A DNA stretch of 64,000 nucleotides from Pycnopodia helianthoides (GCA_032158295.1 CM063257.1:434001-498000), one strand, 5' to 3'; shown: positions 37,108-50,124, counted from the stretch's first letter. Notes: a model not told the origin generated them from the letters alone. Numbers and translations are program-made.

Positions 37108-37232
37108 ACGAACATCAGTGCTTCATCAACTGCCGCAATCAAAATAAGCACAAAACGAATCTGAGTATTCGGCAAATTCTGAAAGTTGTTTGAGCTCGAT
37201 GTTTAGGTGAGTATTTATAGATCCACTGCAAA

Positions 37233-37625
37233 ATTTAAAGGGACATTACAGAATTGGTAAGAAAAAAACTTGTAAAATATTACGTTTTGATCACAGATTT
37301 ACATAAAACTTACACGGTCTAATGATGATGATAGTAGAAAACATACCTTGAAATATTTCTGTCTGAAATGCCATTTGATGAGAAATGAATAAACTAATTT
37401 TCCGATTGGAGTTTATCGCTCAGTGAGTGTTTTATTCATTTTTGGAATCTATATGATTTCATGCAATGTGTAATCGGTTTGTCGCTATTTTCTCGTGACC
37501 CAGATGGCCGATCGATCTCAAACTTCTACAGGTTTGTCAGTTTATGTATATGGTGGATTACATAAAGTGCTTACACTGCCAGCAACTGTTTTGTTAGCAA
37601 AACCAATTCTGTAATGTTCCTTTAA
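37233..37625. mobile_element. MITE with TTAAAGGGACATTACAG ends (copy 2)
   Basis: Inverted copy of 26054-26446, with matching terminal inverted repeats and TTTAA at the right end. It lies outside the right repeat arm, whereas copy 1 lies inside the left one, so these two insertions are not part of one mirrored block. Confidence 0.85.
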
Positions 37626-39900
37626 GATTTGCTGAAGTTCATCGAGGGAGGACTCGTAATACTAAAGGAGAGCCGTAATGCAACACGCAAAGTGTCTGTA
37701 CATTTATTGCCATTCCACTCAATGAGAATTCAAACATGAAGAGGTGCTACAAATTCTACAAAAATCAAATGCATACAAAATGACGAGATAAACATTCGGT
37801 TCACAGAAGGAAAAAACAGACCAATTTGTCAAAAGAGAAAATCAAGGCAGAGATTCCCGCTCAGCCTCCACTGAGAGATACGTCCTCGGATGCGTTACTT
37901 CTTGTCACAATTAACTGAAGATGTTTCCATGAAAACGTAGTTATATTAGTTGACCACAAAGACAATGGTTAAGCGATTTCTACTTCATCCCCATAACGAC
38001 CCTGCTACCAACAACCCTGTTCCACATATAGTTGTAACAAACAGTCCACCTTTCCTTTATATTCAAACCCAAAAATGTGGCAGATGTACTCGGAAATTAA
38101 TTACCAGTATACAAGATGGCATCAGCACAGCTTATTTTTAGTGAAACAAATTGAACCTGAACATTTTTCCCCCAAACAATTGTCTGAAGTAACAGTTCAA
38201 ACAAAACGTCACCCTGAAGCACACACTGGTAACACCAGGCACTCTACTCAAAGCCTCCAGATGTGTAACCCCATCCCCACCCCTTCCTACTTTGGCCACA
38301 TTGATGCCGGCTGGTGTAAACAAGCAAAACATTTTGGGCATGTGGCAAGACATTCTACTTGGACTGAGATGATTATAGATAGTTCCCAGTAGACGCCATC
38401 TTTACGGGCAAATTGCATTTTGGCTTGCAGGTGCGTCAAACGCTCAACTTATTAACGCAGCCGCGTTGTCCACTGACCAATCCTGCAATGAGGTTCGTGA
38501 AATGCGCGCGTGTTGTACGCCGTTCTCACACGAAACGCACGACTGTTTGTTCTAAACTGCCCGTAAAGATGGCCGATTTACGTCACACTGCAACATATCT
38601 ATAGCATTTCCCCTTAACCACAGCCGACTGACCAAACTCCCGTTAAAACTTGTAAGGACTAGTACAAGTCTTCTTCAAGTGGCCCATCTTTTGGGGGGGC
38701 GAGTCCCGGTCTTGACACTTGTGTCCTTAAGCAAGACACTTAACCATTATTGCTTCATCCTTCAGATGGAATGTAAAACATAAGAACCCGGTACAATTAT
38801 CGTTCACAGTAGGAGTTCACCCCGGTGTTTCTTACATGGTTGGCTGCATTAACTTTGTTTGTAAGTCAACCAATGTGTGACTATACTCCAGAGGTTTCTA
38901 CAAAGTACAGGAAGATGAATAATGATGATAATTGGGAGCCACATCCAGGCCCTGACTGACTGATGGAATTTGCATAAGACTTGCAGAGTTTTTTATTATG
39001 TAGAATCTTAACCATTCTGCATAATGCACATGTGAAATTCCCCACATAAAATACAAAAGGGAAGAGTACAACATTTTCTAATTGCCCAAACAAATTATTA
39101 ACTTATGTTTATAAAGATATGCATTACTTACATGCATTTTATGCGTTAATAGTGAAAATGTGTAGAACAAACGTTTTATATTTTTACGTTAGCCCACTCA
39201 GTTGCATTTGTTTTTCTGTACAAGGTGATTGTCACAATGATACAAAACATTTAAAAGGCCAAAATGGTATTTTTTAATTTTTTAATTGAAGGTAGGATCA
39301 TCGATTGGTTATTGTCAACATAATCAAGAAAGATACAATAAAAGTCACATGTTGAAGTGACAGCAGAATATAGTGTTTACTTGCTGAGAAAACAGGGAAA
39401 AAATGTCACAGTATTTTCACAAGAAAGTCAAAACCGTCCACGTTTAAGGAGGTGGCAGCGGGTACCAACCGCATCTCTGGCCGCAGCGTTCGCGAACAGA
39501 CACCAACCCTCAGAAATCTGAGAAAAAGTTCCTTTCTATGTCAAGAGCTTTCTATGTCAGCTCTTGACACAGCCCAAACAAAAAAAATGCCCGTCTGCAA
39601 CACCACACGCCTAGACAAACCTAGGTGTGATTTTTCCCGACACACCTGTAGGTTTCAAATTCAGCTCCTTAATCTCGTTATCATTAATTTTGGTTTATAC
39701 TAAACTCAAAAATAGCACAAATTAAAGGCTATGAACATGTAAATGTGACTTAAAAGGGCACAATAGATGGGTACGGTTAATTACTTTATGGAAGACTACT
39801 ACATGAGAGGTGGGAAACCAGGTTATTGGAGATTCTTTTTCCTACAGATCCAACGCTAAATATATCTAGTTTTATTATGGATTATTTCTCTACACCTTTA
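37626..39900. other. Intergenic with two repeat fragments
   Basis: No exon recognised. It holds a copy of the CCATCTTTACGGGCA MITE (about 38370-38600) and the 3' part of a SINE (about 38690-38860, TTGACACTTGTGTCCTTAAG). The rest is AT-rich and unassigned. Confidence 0.55.
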
Positions 39901-39904
39901 TCTT

Positions 39905-40585
39905 AAATATTAACCCTCTTACTGTCTGACCATTAAATATCATCCACTGTGGTTTAGATCAACTGTGACAGCCTTTCTGCAATATGATATGTGGTGATGA
40001 ATGCATCAACAGCACACAGTCAACCCTCCTACTGTCTGATCATTCAATAACAGTACACAGTCAACCCTCCTACTGTCCGATCATTCAATATCATTCACTG
40101 CAGTTTGAATGATAGATAAACTATTACTATGCCAACCTGCAATGGAAATATCTTGTGATGAATGCATCAACAGTACACAGTCAACCCTCCTACTGTCTGA
40201 TCATTCAATAGCATTCACTGCAGTTTGAATGATAGATAAACTTTGCCAACCTGCAATGGAAATATCTTGTGATGAATGCTTTAACAGTACACAGTCAACC
40301 CTCCTACTGTCTGATCATTCAATAGCATTCACTGCAGTTTGAATGATAGATAAAACTATGCAACCTGCAATGGAGATATCTTGTGATGAATGCTTCAAAC
40401 AGTACAAAGTCAACCCTCCTACTGTCTGATCATTCAATTGCATTCACTGCAGTTTGAATGATAGATAAACTTTGCCAACCTGCAATGGGATATCTTGTGA
40501 TGAATGCTTCAACAGTATACAGTCAACCCTCCTACTGTCTGATCAATCAATAACAGTACACAGTCAACCCTCCTACTGCTGACAA
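39905..40585. repeat. Tandem repeat, ~115-bp unit, ~5-6 copies
   Basis: The block TCAACCCTCCTACTGTCTGA recurs near 40061, 40181, 40294, 40410 and 40523, with 'cactgcagtttgaatgatag' and 'tatcttgtgatgaatgc' between. It is downstream of, and may overlap, the 3' UTR of the TMED gene. Confidence 0.9.
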
Positions 40586-40965
40586 ATGCATCTACACAGT
40601 ACACAAACACAATTCTGTATACAGTTGAATTATTTCAAATCATTGATCAACTCGCTGGAAAATGGTACCAAGAGTAGAAGGGTTGATGTCTGAACACTCC
40701 ACTTTCATAATAATCAGATAAGTTTGGTTGACCATTTTTTTAAACTGAATCATATGAAATGCCCTGATCCCCAAATTCTGAAATCGAAGAAAACTATACC
40801 CTCTTCATAATAAGATAAAATCCCTCCTATTTAATTCCATCCCCCAAACTGGAAGGAATGTCTTGTTACTTACTTCAACTATTCCCATTTAATTCAATGG
40901 TTGTATTGAATAACCTGGTTTCTACAGCTCATGTCCCTTAGTATCAATTCCTTCCTTACACACCA

Positions 40966-41265
40966 TCATGTCTTGACTGAAGTCTTACCCTTAACTCGAT
41001 CACTAAACAAACTTCGGATCATTAAAACTTGGATAAAAAATGTAACCATCATAACAACCGATGTAACCACAGACCAGAAGGTGACTCTCTCGTAGTTACG
41101 TTCAGCCAGGTAGCGATCACGGAACTCTACGTTTCTGAGGAGACGCTGATGCTGTACAGACTTGTGCATGTTGTCTCGGACTACATCTAATGAGGTCTGT
41201 CATGGGAATAACAAGCATAACAAGAACAATAACATGCAGACAATCAATCAATCTATCAACAAAGC

Positions 41266-41296
<31 letters not shown>

Positions 41297-44200
41297 TAAC
41301 AAAATCAAATCAATGAATTGGTTAATAAATTTTTTAAAAACTAGTTCCTAAATAGTGTATTTTACATAACGTGACAATGCACTTTATACAAATGCCCTGG
41401 TCATAAATCATTCAATCATTCATTCAATCAATCAATCAGTCAACAAAACCAACCAATCAATCAATCAATCAGTCAATCATTCACACAATAAAACCATTAA
41501 ATCAAGGATGCAAGAAGCAAGCAATACACAACACAATTAATTAAAAAGTAAACCGACCAATCAATCAATAAGCCAAGCCGGCAAACAAAATAATCAATTC
41601 ATCAACCAGTCAGCAAATCCCATCGATCGACCAACCAATCAATGAATCAACCAAACAACTAAGGACACAATCAATAAATAAATCAATCAGTCTGCAAATC
41701 AGTCAATCAATCAATTAAAGGAAATATTAAACAACCAATATATAAATCATTAGAACCAATCATGTGAGCAATCAATTGATCAATCGATCAACCAATATTA
41801 TCAGACACAATTCCAGTTAGACATTTTACATTAAGCCTTCAAAAATAACATTGCACAGAATTATTCAATATTTAAGATTGTTCCTTGGAACAAAAACATT
41901 ATTTTCAGAAGTGTTTTGTTAAATAAATTTCAACTCTGTTATTTTAAAACAAGAATAAATCAGTTAGTTTACACAATAAATGCAAACCTGCATTAATAGC
42001 AAGTTATGATGATAACGTGGTTAAGATTTCGGTTTGAATGAACTCTTAGTTATTGATAGTAAAGACATTGACAAGAGATAATTCAATGAACAATAAAGAC
42101 AGGTAAAAGTATACACGGATGTAAACATACTAATAAGCAACAAGAGATATGCATTAAGTTTTGTGTTTTTTGAGTTTGAGGGTAAATATTGGGAGAATGA
42201 GCTACCTCTACTCAAATAAAATATCTTCTACCACAATGTTCTCTTTATTTTTATCTGTGCCCAATTTCATAGAACTGCTTAGTGCTTAAGCACAAAAATA
42301 GCTTAGCACAGCAGCATTATGATTACCAGATTATGGTTACCAGCCAAAATACCATGTAATATGTACCATTTTTGACTGGTATCCTGCACATTTTCGCTAT
42401 GCAGAAAACTGTTAGGAAATTGGGTCTAGTTGAAAACCATGCAGAGTTTCACGTTTTCCTTATGATGTTCAAAGTTTGATAATAACATCATACCTGTATT
42501 TCTTCAAGTCGTACTTCCAGAACGTCTGTTGTGGTTTCACTTCCCAGAGCATCCATCCAAGCTGGCTTCTTCAACTCAGACTCATCATCATTGTAGTCAA
42601 GGGCAAGGTCAAAGTAGACTAGCTGTAACATCAACAAGAACATTTCAAACAACCGTAGAATATTGTTTGTAATTATTGTTCCCATTCACTGACGCAAAGC
42701 ACTATCAAGTGGAAACACACACTTGTCTAAAAATCACTCATCTGGTTGGCAAATATTTGCAACAAAATAGTTCTTCTCAGAACCGACAAAGCTTATAAGA
42801 GAGATGGTATCTCCGCATACCTTACTTGATTGCAGCTTCACCATGCAAAGTTTCAAATCCTACTTAACAAATTTTATTTTGACCTACATGTCAATCCAAA
42901 ATACTTCCATATCCATTTGACAAAGTGGATAAGGACTATAAGACTACGGCCTGTAGGACCAAATAACAATTGCCTACCATCACTGGGTCAGGCAGGTATT
43001 CTAATCTTATCAACATGCAAGTAGGTTTAGCACTCAAACACCCTGATAGGACGGACCAGGTCAGACACACTGGTGGCACATTTACTGTGAAAATATCTGT
43101 AGAAAAGACAGAGGCTGGCTACAGACCTACGGTGGGAAAGAGGTTGTAACGTTTACCCCAACCCTTCACCAACAACATTACCATTACGCTTCTGCAATCT
43201 TTCTAATAAAGATAAATGACAGGTATTAGAAGGAGCACCTTGTACATGAATTTAGTTCACTTACCTTTTCTGAGATTCTGCTGAAGGAATTATCAAAACA
43301 AAAAAGATAGTCTCCTGTTTCATGAGTCCCAAATCTGCAGAGAAAACAAAAAAGCAATTAGAAAAAAGCACAGTCCTTGATACACAACTTTCAACTGTCA
43401 TAATTATCGTGCATATTTTGCCCTGGGGAAAAATGCAGGAAAAGTTCATTCAGTACAAGGGTTGACTTCAATGTATGGCAAATAATTAACATTTGCTGAT
43501 TTTATTGAAGGTCAAAAAATTGGAAATCAGACTTAAGTCCATATATGGAAAAAATAAAGCCAGATTTATCAAGTCACCTTGAAATAACCAATTAGCAGAT
43601 TCAAACTTTTTGAATAATCAATAAAATACAGCAACAGATGTCAAGGCAAATCAATGACTTTTAATGACTTAACAGATGTTACAACAAATTAAAATTATTG
43701 TTATTAAAATAGCGTGTGTACTCACGTGTAAATTCCTTCTTGTTTGCGTGCTTCAGTTGCCAATGCTTTGTTGGTTGGAGACCTCAAGATAAAATTAATA
43801 TCCATCTCGCCTCCTTCTATAACCTGCAAATACACAAAGGTCATTCCAGGTAAATTCAACATCACTTTTAAGCCGACCTTTAATTGAAACCCCTTTAAGT
43901 TTAAACAAAGGTCATTCCAGGTCAATTCAACATCTCTTTTAAGCTGACCTACTCTAGCTGTCACATGAAACGACCGTTGAATTGTGTTCACGCTGCTCCC
44001 TTGGTGACGTAATTTGAGATAGCATTGCATTGTGGGTCAGTTCCAAAATGGCCGCGATGCATACACTACAGCAGGGAAGTATAAATTCTGAGCAAACTGA
44101 AAAAGATTATTTGCAACTAACTTTTATAAAAGATTAAAAGGCTGGTAATTTCAACAGCCAAAGCACTTGAGGAAAGCTGAGACTGGTAAGTGGACACGAT

Positions 44201-45367
44201 CCACATACTTTTTGGGTTCGAACTGCAAACCCCCCCCCCCCACACACGACGTAGGTCGTAATGTACTGTACAGCTGTAGTTGGGGGTCAGCCAGGGAAAC
44301 AGGCCCACTAGGGGATGTGCCCCAATCGCTGAACGGCTCAGATCAGAGCTGCAGTGCAAATATGCAAAAAGAGTGACTGGATCATGGTGTGTGGCTAAAC
44401 ATGCTAAAACTTAAAAGGGGGAAGGAGGGTTCATCCTTCGCCCCACTACACAACTTATAAGCACTAGTAGACTCAGTTACTGGGGCGCTGTACTCCTTTT
44501 TAGAAAATTTCGACGTTTATCAGTCGTACTACTCACTAGCGCCCCAGGAACTTATTGTACGTAACTACATCAATCTTCATTTTACCGGGTGCCCTGCCTC
44601 AACCGTGAAACCACTGGGTTGAGGCAGGGCATCTGTCAAATTTTAGACAGGTGCCCTACCTCAACTGTGATGACAACGAACAAGGTTGAGGGAGGTAGGG
44701 TACCAATCAATTAAACGGATGCCCTACATGTACCTCCCTCAACTGCGTTGTTGTCACAGTTGAGGCAGGACACCCGTCTAAAATTTGACAGGTGCCCTGC
44801 CTCAACTGCGTGGTTTCACAGTTGAGGCAGGGCACCCGGGATCCTGCTGAGAGCGTGATCGCATTGATGTAGTTATTTATGTAATGAGTTCGATAAATGT
44901 CAAAATTTTTCAAAAAAGGAGTACAGCTACAGCTACAGGGTACAGCTAGCGACCCATTGTCGGGTCTAGGTCTAAAGCACTACCACTACTAGCAGTATCT
45001 AGGTGAGGCTATAAACTACATCATATTCATTCATGTGTCAATGAATTCAGAAAAAAAATTAACCATAGAGTTAACCCCCGTCAACAAGATAAACGAGTGT
45101 ATGGAAAACCTTAGGGACTATTCGCCCCGAGAAGAGGCTAGTATAATAAACGGCGTATCCCACACTCAGTGGGGCGAACATTCGTTTCCTTACCTGGAAC
45201 TCGAAATCTAGTGTTTTCTTCTCTTTGATATGCTGATGAAAACATTCTCTTCTCCCAGCTGGAACAACTATAGTTAGATCATGTTCAATGCACAAACAGC
45301 CTCTCAACAACCCTAACAACACTATTAGTGCACAATGTCTCACCAGTAGTGATGTTAAATCAATCAT
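40966..45367 (-). CDS. TMED1/5: p24-family cargo receptor (TMED1/TMED5-like)
   Basis: Five coding exons on the minus strand, 45367-45194, 43823-43726, 43334-43265, 42622-42494 and 41196-40966, join in frame to 233 aa. The p24 family packages cargo and shapes vesicles between ER and Golgi. There is a signal peptide (LLGLLRGCLC core, about residues 10-26). The lumenal GOLD domain has the conserved cysteine pair in GRRECFHQ and GDYLFCFDNSFS. A coiled-coil segment follows in exons 4-5, then one transmembrane helix at about 196-217 and a short basic cytosolic tail with the LF motif typical of p24 tails. The ending RDRYLAERNYERVTFWS closely resembles vertebrate TMED5/TMED1 (p24 gamma), which are about 227-229 aa. 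All junctions are clean. Choice between TMED1 and TMED5 is not settled. Confidence 0.93.
41225..41790. repeat. AATC-rich degenerate simple repeat
   Basis: A long stretch of CAATCAATCAAT words interspersed with CAACCAAT and AATCAGTC, in TMED intron 4. A smaller tract of the same type lies at 33660-33740. Confidence 0.85.
42260..42425. mobile_element. CCCAATTTCATAG fold-back family member
   Basis: Ends GTGCCCAATTTCATAGAAC and, inverted, ACCCAATTTCCTAAC. TMED intron 4. Confidence 0.6.
44475..44940. mobile_element. Composite fold-back element
   Basis: Outer inverted ends GCTGTACTCCTTTTT and AAAAAGGAGTACAGC match those of the palindrome at 52698-52817. The interior has several smaller inverted repeats built on CCTCAACTGTG and CAGGTGCCCTGCC, giving nested hairpins. 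TMED intron 1. Confidence 0.75.
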
Positions 45368-45810
45368 TTTGATGATTTTTCTTTAACACTTCCACGGAAA
45401 GTTCGTGCACGAATCGACCGGTCAACAGCCGACGACGTGTTCTTAATATTTAGCTGGTATTCTAACTCAGTTACCGTTTCAGTCGAATAGCAAAATTGTT
45501 GGGTACCAGGAGTACCAGCAAAGAATAAATATTTGATTGTACGTGTTTTGTAAACTCCAGTAAGAAAAAGTTATTTTATTAGACTTGCCTGTACTAGTCT
45601 CCCTGTCCGCAACTGTTTTGAATCGAGTGGACAACTTGCTCATCATTCGTCATCCTCTAGAGCGGATTTAATGTAGTGTCCATGATATATAGTTTACAAA
45701 GGGTTAAATTATTGAGTGTTGTTGAAAAAATTACTTTAACTTTACGTCTGTACTGTCCGTGTTTTTGATTTGATGGGGATTTCAGGTTGAAGTGAAATAT
45801 TCAAGAGATT
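45368..45810 (-). promoter_or_regulatory. Presumed TMED 5' flank
   Basis: Region directly upstream of the TMED start codon. No TATA box or other defined element was recognised, and it is labelled only from its position. Confidence 0.3.
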
Positions 45811-46099
45811 TATATTCAAGCAACAATTGATTTTGGAATTAACAGATAAATCAGCCAACAAATTGCAAAAAGGTAAACAATCTATTTGTAAATGCAAGAA
45901 AATCGTTTATTGCTACTCACTTTTATTCGATTAAGTTTCCAGATATGGTGAAACAGTAAATAATACTAGGCACAAAACTTAACAAAGGCACTTAAGGTAT
46001 TTGAGGTAATTGCCTCCGTGTCTATGGTCATTGCCTTGGTGCCCTTATAAGTATGCAAGTACAGACGGTCATAGTTTTTCCTTATAGAGTTGCCATATG
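45811..46099. repeat. Duplicated ~289-bp segment, copy 1
   Basis: Nearly identical, in the same orientation, to 47410-47696. Runs from 'tatattcaagcaacaattga' to 'tatagagttgccatat'. Confidence 0.9.
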
Positions 46100-47357
46100 A
46101 AGAACTAGCGTGCATCTGCTCAACGCCTTTCACGGCGACCCGTTCAACACGGGAAATTCCCTTCAAATTCACACACTCGGGAGACGTTTTCCTCAGTTTT
46201 AGAAAAGTGCTTTTGTTAAACTTACAAAGTCGCTCGGCATCGTATAGTATATATATTCCTCTTTCGAAACAATTCATTTTTTATTTAATTAAGAGCCAGC
46301 AAAGAGGGGCACTTTTTGATTGAAAAAGGTGCATTTTGGCTAAAATAATCAGTTTCCTATGGAGGTCACACCACATTTTGTCATTTTTTGCGGGGGTTGT
46401 CCCACTAAATTGAATGGCAATCTCGCTAGCAAGCTCGCACCACTAGAAGTCGCACGGCTTATGAAACTAGATAAAGTAAGCTTTCCATCCATGTAACATG
46501 TTTTGTGATTGGTGGACTGGAAAAAGGGGCACTTTTTGTGTCAAATCACGAAGTCCGTTTGGGAAAGCTTGACCTCCATAGTCTGGACTACGAGCCATAT
46601 GGCTAATCGGTTATGTGGCCGGAAGCTAGACCTTATCAAACCGCGCGAAGCACAAACAGCGTTCAATCGGAAGCAGACTACGTCGTTTGGCAAAGCTTTT
46701 TGTTGTTTTAATTCATCATTCTTTATGCCCAACAATAATTTTATATCTAAAAAGCATTTTGATTCAACAATGTAGCGGTTTTAATGTCCGAAAGTCTATT
46801 TGAATCGTGTAATTTTGTGTTTTTCTTCGACTCGAACATCACTCGACGTGGCTGGATCATTGCATTTAGTTAACAGGGGTGTTTTTTGCAGAATATGTGG
46901 TGGGCATGCACCAAATGCTAATACTTCGTTAAAAAAATTGCAAAAAAATAGGACTACATAATATTATCACTCACCACATCAGTAAAAGGGTCTCATGTCT
47001 TTTTTTTGTTAAATGATGTACAGAAATATCTTGACAAATCAAGTTTGTGTGCAACATGAAGTTTCAATTGTCATCATATAAACTATGTTCAATATTTCTT
47101 CATAATGTTTGTAATCTATTCTACATTTTATGCGACTTAATTGATTTCAATGAAATTGATTAGGTACTCCCAATTACTGCAAGGTTTTTGTTTTAAACAC
47201 CTCTTGCTGCCACCTACCACCCATCGTACGAAGTGTACTTTTGTCCCCTATAGTGTAAATGAATGATCCCATTTCTGGCTGTGCACTCAAGCCTTACAAC
47301 TGTCGGCTCACACAGTGTGAGGGATTATCTGCCCAAAACGGGGCCGAAGTTCTTCAT
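46100..47357. other. Intergenic, no gene recognised
   Basis: A 103-aa minus-strand ORF (45966-46277) and an 88-aa plus-strand ORF (46509-46775) are open but have no known motif or splice partner. Confidence 0.45.
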
Positions 47358-47742
47358 ATGATATAATAATAGAAAAACTTATATGCCCTTGAGGAGGAAA
47401 TATCTGATTTATATTCAAGCAACAATTGATTTTGGAATTAACAGATAATCAGCCAACAAATTGCAAAAAGGTAAACAATCTATTTGTAAATGCAAGAAAA
47501 TCGTTTATTGCTACTCACTTTTATTCGATTAAGTTTCCAGATATGGTGAAACAGTAAATAATACTAGGCACAAAACTTAACAAAGGCACTTAAGGTATTT
47601 GAGGTAATTGCCTCCGTGTCTATGGTCATTGCCTTGGTGCCCTTATAAGTATGCAAGTACAGACGGTCATAGTTTTTCCTTATAGAGTTGCCATATAATA
47701 ATAGAAAAACTTATATGCCCTTGAGGAGGAAATATCTGAACA
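47358..47742. repeat. Copy 2 of the 289-bp segment with duplicated flanks
   Basis: Copy 2 (47410-47696) is bordered on both sides by the same ~45-bp sequence (about 47362-47408 and 47694-47740, with 'cttatatgcccttgaggagg'). This looks like a local insertion with a duplicated target, or an assembly artefact. Confidence 0.8.
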
Positions 47743-48659
47743 TATTTAGTTGAAAGTCAGACAAATTAAATGCACTTGTGCTTTATTACTAAATGCACAT
47801 TCAAACATTTTCGTCGGCTTTTTTTGACGACACACCAAAAAAGGGTAATTAACTCAAAGCTGTAAACTATGGTTATTGACCCACTACGCAGAACGCATTT
47901 TACAAGGGTCTATCCCGCTGTCCAGATCCACCATTGTAAGAGTCCAAATGGCTCCCCAAACAGTAGACGCACTTTGAACGTGAAGGTGTGTTCACGTCGT
48001 GCATATTTAATGTGAGAAGTAATGAGTGTAAACTGAACGGTCATTCATGAAAACAAATTTTGTGAAAAAATACACACACTGCACACAAGTCATGGAAGCA
48101 CTAAAAACTGCCCTTTTAACTTTAAAAGGCCAAACAATTTTGTTTGACTTTGTCCTGTAAAATGACCGATTGTCTTGCCAAATATAAATTTAAAGAAAAT
48201 AGAATCATGGTCTATACTATTTAGAGTCTGCTAAAATCTTAACTAATTCTATTCCATTTTGAAAGGAGCGTTGACCCAATTCGCATGACGTTATTATCAC
48301 AATAATTTTGGTTGCAGCATTTTGGGAGTCGATGTCCCTATGTGTTATACAGTGTAGTGCACATTTAAGGTATTGCGGCGTTTACACGCTTACGCTTACT
48401 CCCAAAATGGCGAGCGTGGCAGACCACTGAGCGCGTGTGACGTTGGTGCAAAGGGATCTATAGCTGGAAATCATGCATGAACGCTGCCGACGTCGCGAAA
48501 GACACAGTCTTTCAAATAAACGAATAAAAGGGGTGAACAAAATTCAATACAATTTCCACAAAATAAGGGGAAAGTAAACAGTCAAAGAATATGGAGAAAT
48601 AACTAACCACAAATTAAACAAGATTCCATCGTCGATAGTTTGATAAATCTTGGTCAAGT
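47743..48659. other. Downstream flank of the octapeptide-repeat gene
   Basis: No gene seen. On the minus strand it is the 3' flank or UTR of the repeat-protein gene. An AATAAA on that strand at about 47779 is a distant candidate poly(A) signal. Confidence 0.4.
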
Positions 48660-50111
48660 TTATCCTTTGAGGAGGCGACGGTAAAGACCCATCAGAATGC
48701 GGTCCTCACGCAACTCCTCAAGGAGATCTTTATCCCGAGGAGGTTCCTTACTACCTTCTGGGCGTGGTGGTCTGCTGCCTTCTGGGCGTGGTGGTCTGCT
48801 GCCTTCTGGGCGTGGTGGTCTGCTGCCCTCTGGGCGTGGTGGTCTGCTGCCTTCTGGGCGTGGTGGTCTGCTGCCTTCTGGGCGTGGTGGTTTGCTACCT
48901 TCTGGGCGTGGAGGTCTGCTTCCCTCGGGGCGTGGTGGTCTGCTTCCCTCTGGGCGTGGTGGTCTGTCTTCCTCCTCTGGTCTGTCCTGGCGGTCCTCCC
49001 TCTCTTTCCCCCTGAATGCACGCTCCTCTTCTGGTGGTGGTCTGCTGCCTTCTGGGCGTGGTGGTCTGCTACCTTCTGGGCGTGGTGGTCTGCTGCCTTC
49101 TGGGCGTGGTGGTCTGCTTCCCTCTGGGCGCTCTGGTCTGTCTTCCTTCTCTGGTCTGTCCTCGCGGTCCTCCCTTTCGTTCTTCTCTCTGAATTCACGC
49201 TCCTCTTCTGGTGGTGGTCTGCTGCCTTCTGGGCGTGGTGGTCTGCTGCCTTCTGGGCGTGGTGGTCTGCTGCCTTCTGGGCGTGGTGGTCTGCTGCCTT
49301 CTGGGCGTGGTGGTCTGCTGCCTTCTGGACGTGGTGGTCTGCTGCCTTCTGGGCGTGGTGGTCTGCTTCCCTCTGGGCGCTCTGGTCTGTCTTCCTCCTC
49401 TGGTCTGTCCTCGCGGTCTGGGCGTGGTGGTCTGCTCCCCTCGGGGCGTGGTGGTCTGCTTCCCTCTGGGCGCTTTGGTCTGTCTTCCTCCTCTGGTCTG
49501 TCCTCGCGGTCCTCCCTTTCGTTCTTCTCCCTGAATTCACGCTCCTCTTCTGGTGGTGGTCTGCTGCCTTCTGGGCGTGGTGGTCTGCTACCTTCTGGGC
49601 GTGGTGGTCTGCTGCCTTCTGGGCGTGGTGGTCTGCTACCTTCTGGGCGTGGTGGTCTGCTTCCCTCTGGGCGCTCTGGTCTGTCCTCCTTTGGTTTGCG
49701 CTCTTCGAAACTTGCAGAACCTTCCGACCAGCTATTACCTGAATGAAATACAACAAAACATTCTGTACAAGTTCAAAATAATATGAAACAAGTTTAATTT
49801 TTAATTCGCTATATAACGGATTACGAATTCGTAATAATCTTCAGTGGCACGTTTGGGCTTTCGTGCGTAGCTGATGTAGCCAACTCGCTTCATTTTACGG
49901 CATTAGTTCTTGAGATTATGACAACAGATGATGACGTACCTCCGAGCTCCTCAAATCTCTCAAGTTTTCCCATTAGATCTTCTTGAAGCTCATCCTCGAT
50001 GACTTCCTTCATTAGTTTCATTAGATCCCCTTCACGTTCATCCTTTGCTGGTCGTGCTTGACTGACGACCAAGAGGCAGGCCACGCCCACCAATATGGCG
50101 AATTTCAGCAT
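48660..50111 (-). CDS. Secreted proline/arginine-rich octapeptide-repeat protein
   Basis: Two coding exons, 50111-49940 and 49738-48660, join in phase 1 (donor GGAG then GTACGT; acceptor TTTCATTCAG) to give 416 aa without a break. MLKFAILVGVACLLVVSQA is a signal peptide. An acidic amphipathic segment follows (residues about 20-57). Next come about 28 copies of PPRPEGSR or close variants, in blocks divided by charged spacers such as REDRPEEEDRP and PPPEEERE. The unique C-terminus is rich in Leu, Glu and Arg (DLLEELREDRILMGLYRRLL). No family recognised. There are no regular dibasic cleavage sites, so a neuropeptide precursor is not supported; a structural, mucus or matrix-type or immune peptide is possible. 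The 24-bp unit leaves other frames open too, and those ORFs (about 350 aa) lack the signal-peptide exon in frame. Confidence 0.82.
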
Positions 50112-50124
50112 GTTGATCTTTCTT

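Noticed and set aside
25037..37625. Simple inverted duplication of the whole microseminoprotein block, including the TTAAAGG MITE
   Set aside because: The MITE lies on the gene side of the left arm but on the far side of the right arm, and the genes are far more diverged than the arms, so a single mirrored duplication does not fit.
45966..46277. 103-aa minus-strand ORF
   Set aside because: Partly made of the 289-bp duplicated segment; no recognisable domain or splice context.
48692..49756. Minus-strand ORF of 354 aa (ADHHAQKA-type repeats) and plus-strand ORF of 349 aa (RGGLLPSG-type repeats)
   Set aside because: Both are other frames of the 24-bp minisatellite. Only the PPRPEGSR frame joins in phase to the upstream signal-peptide exon and ends in a unique C-terminus.
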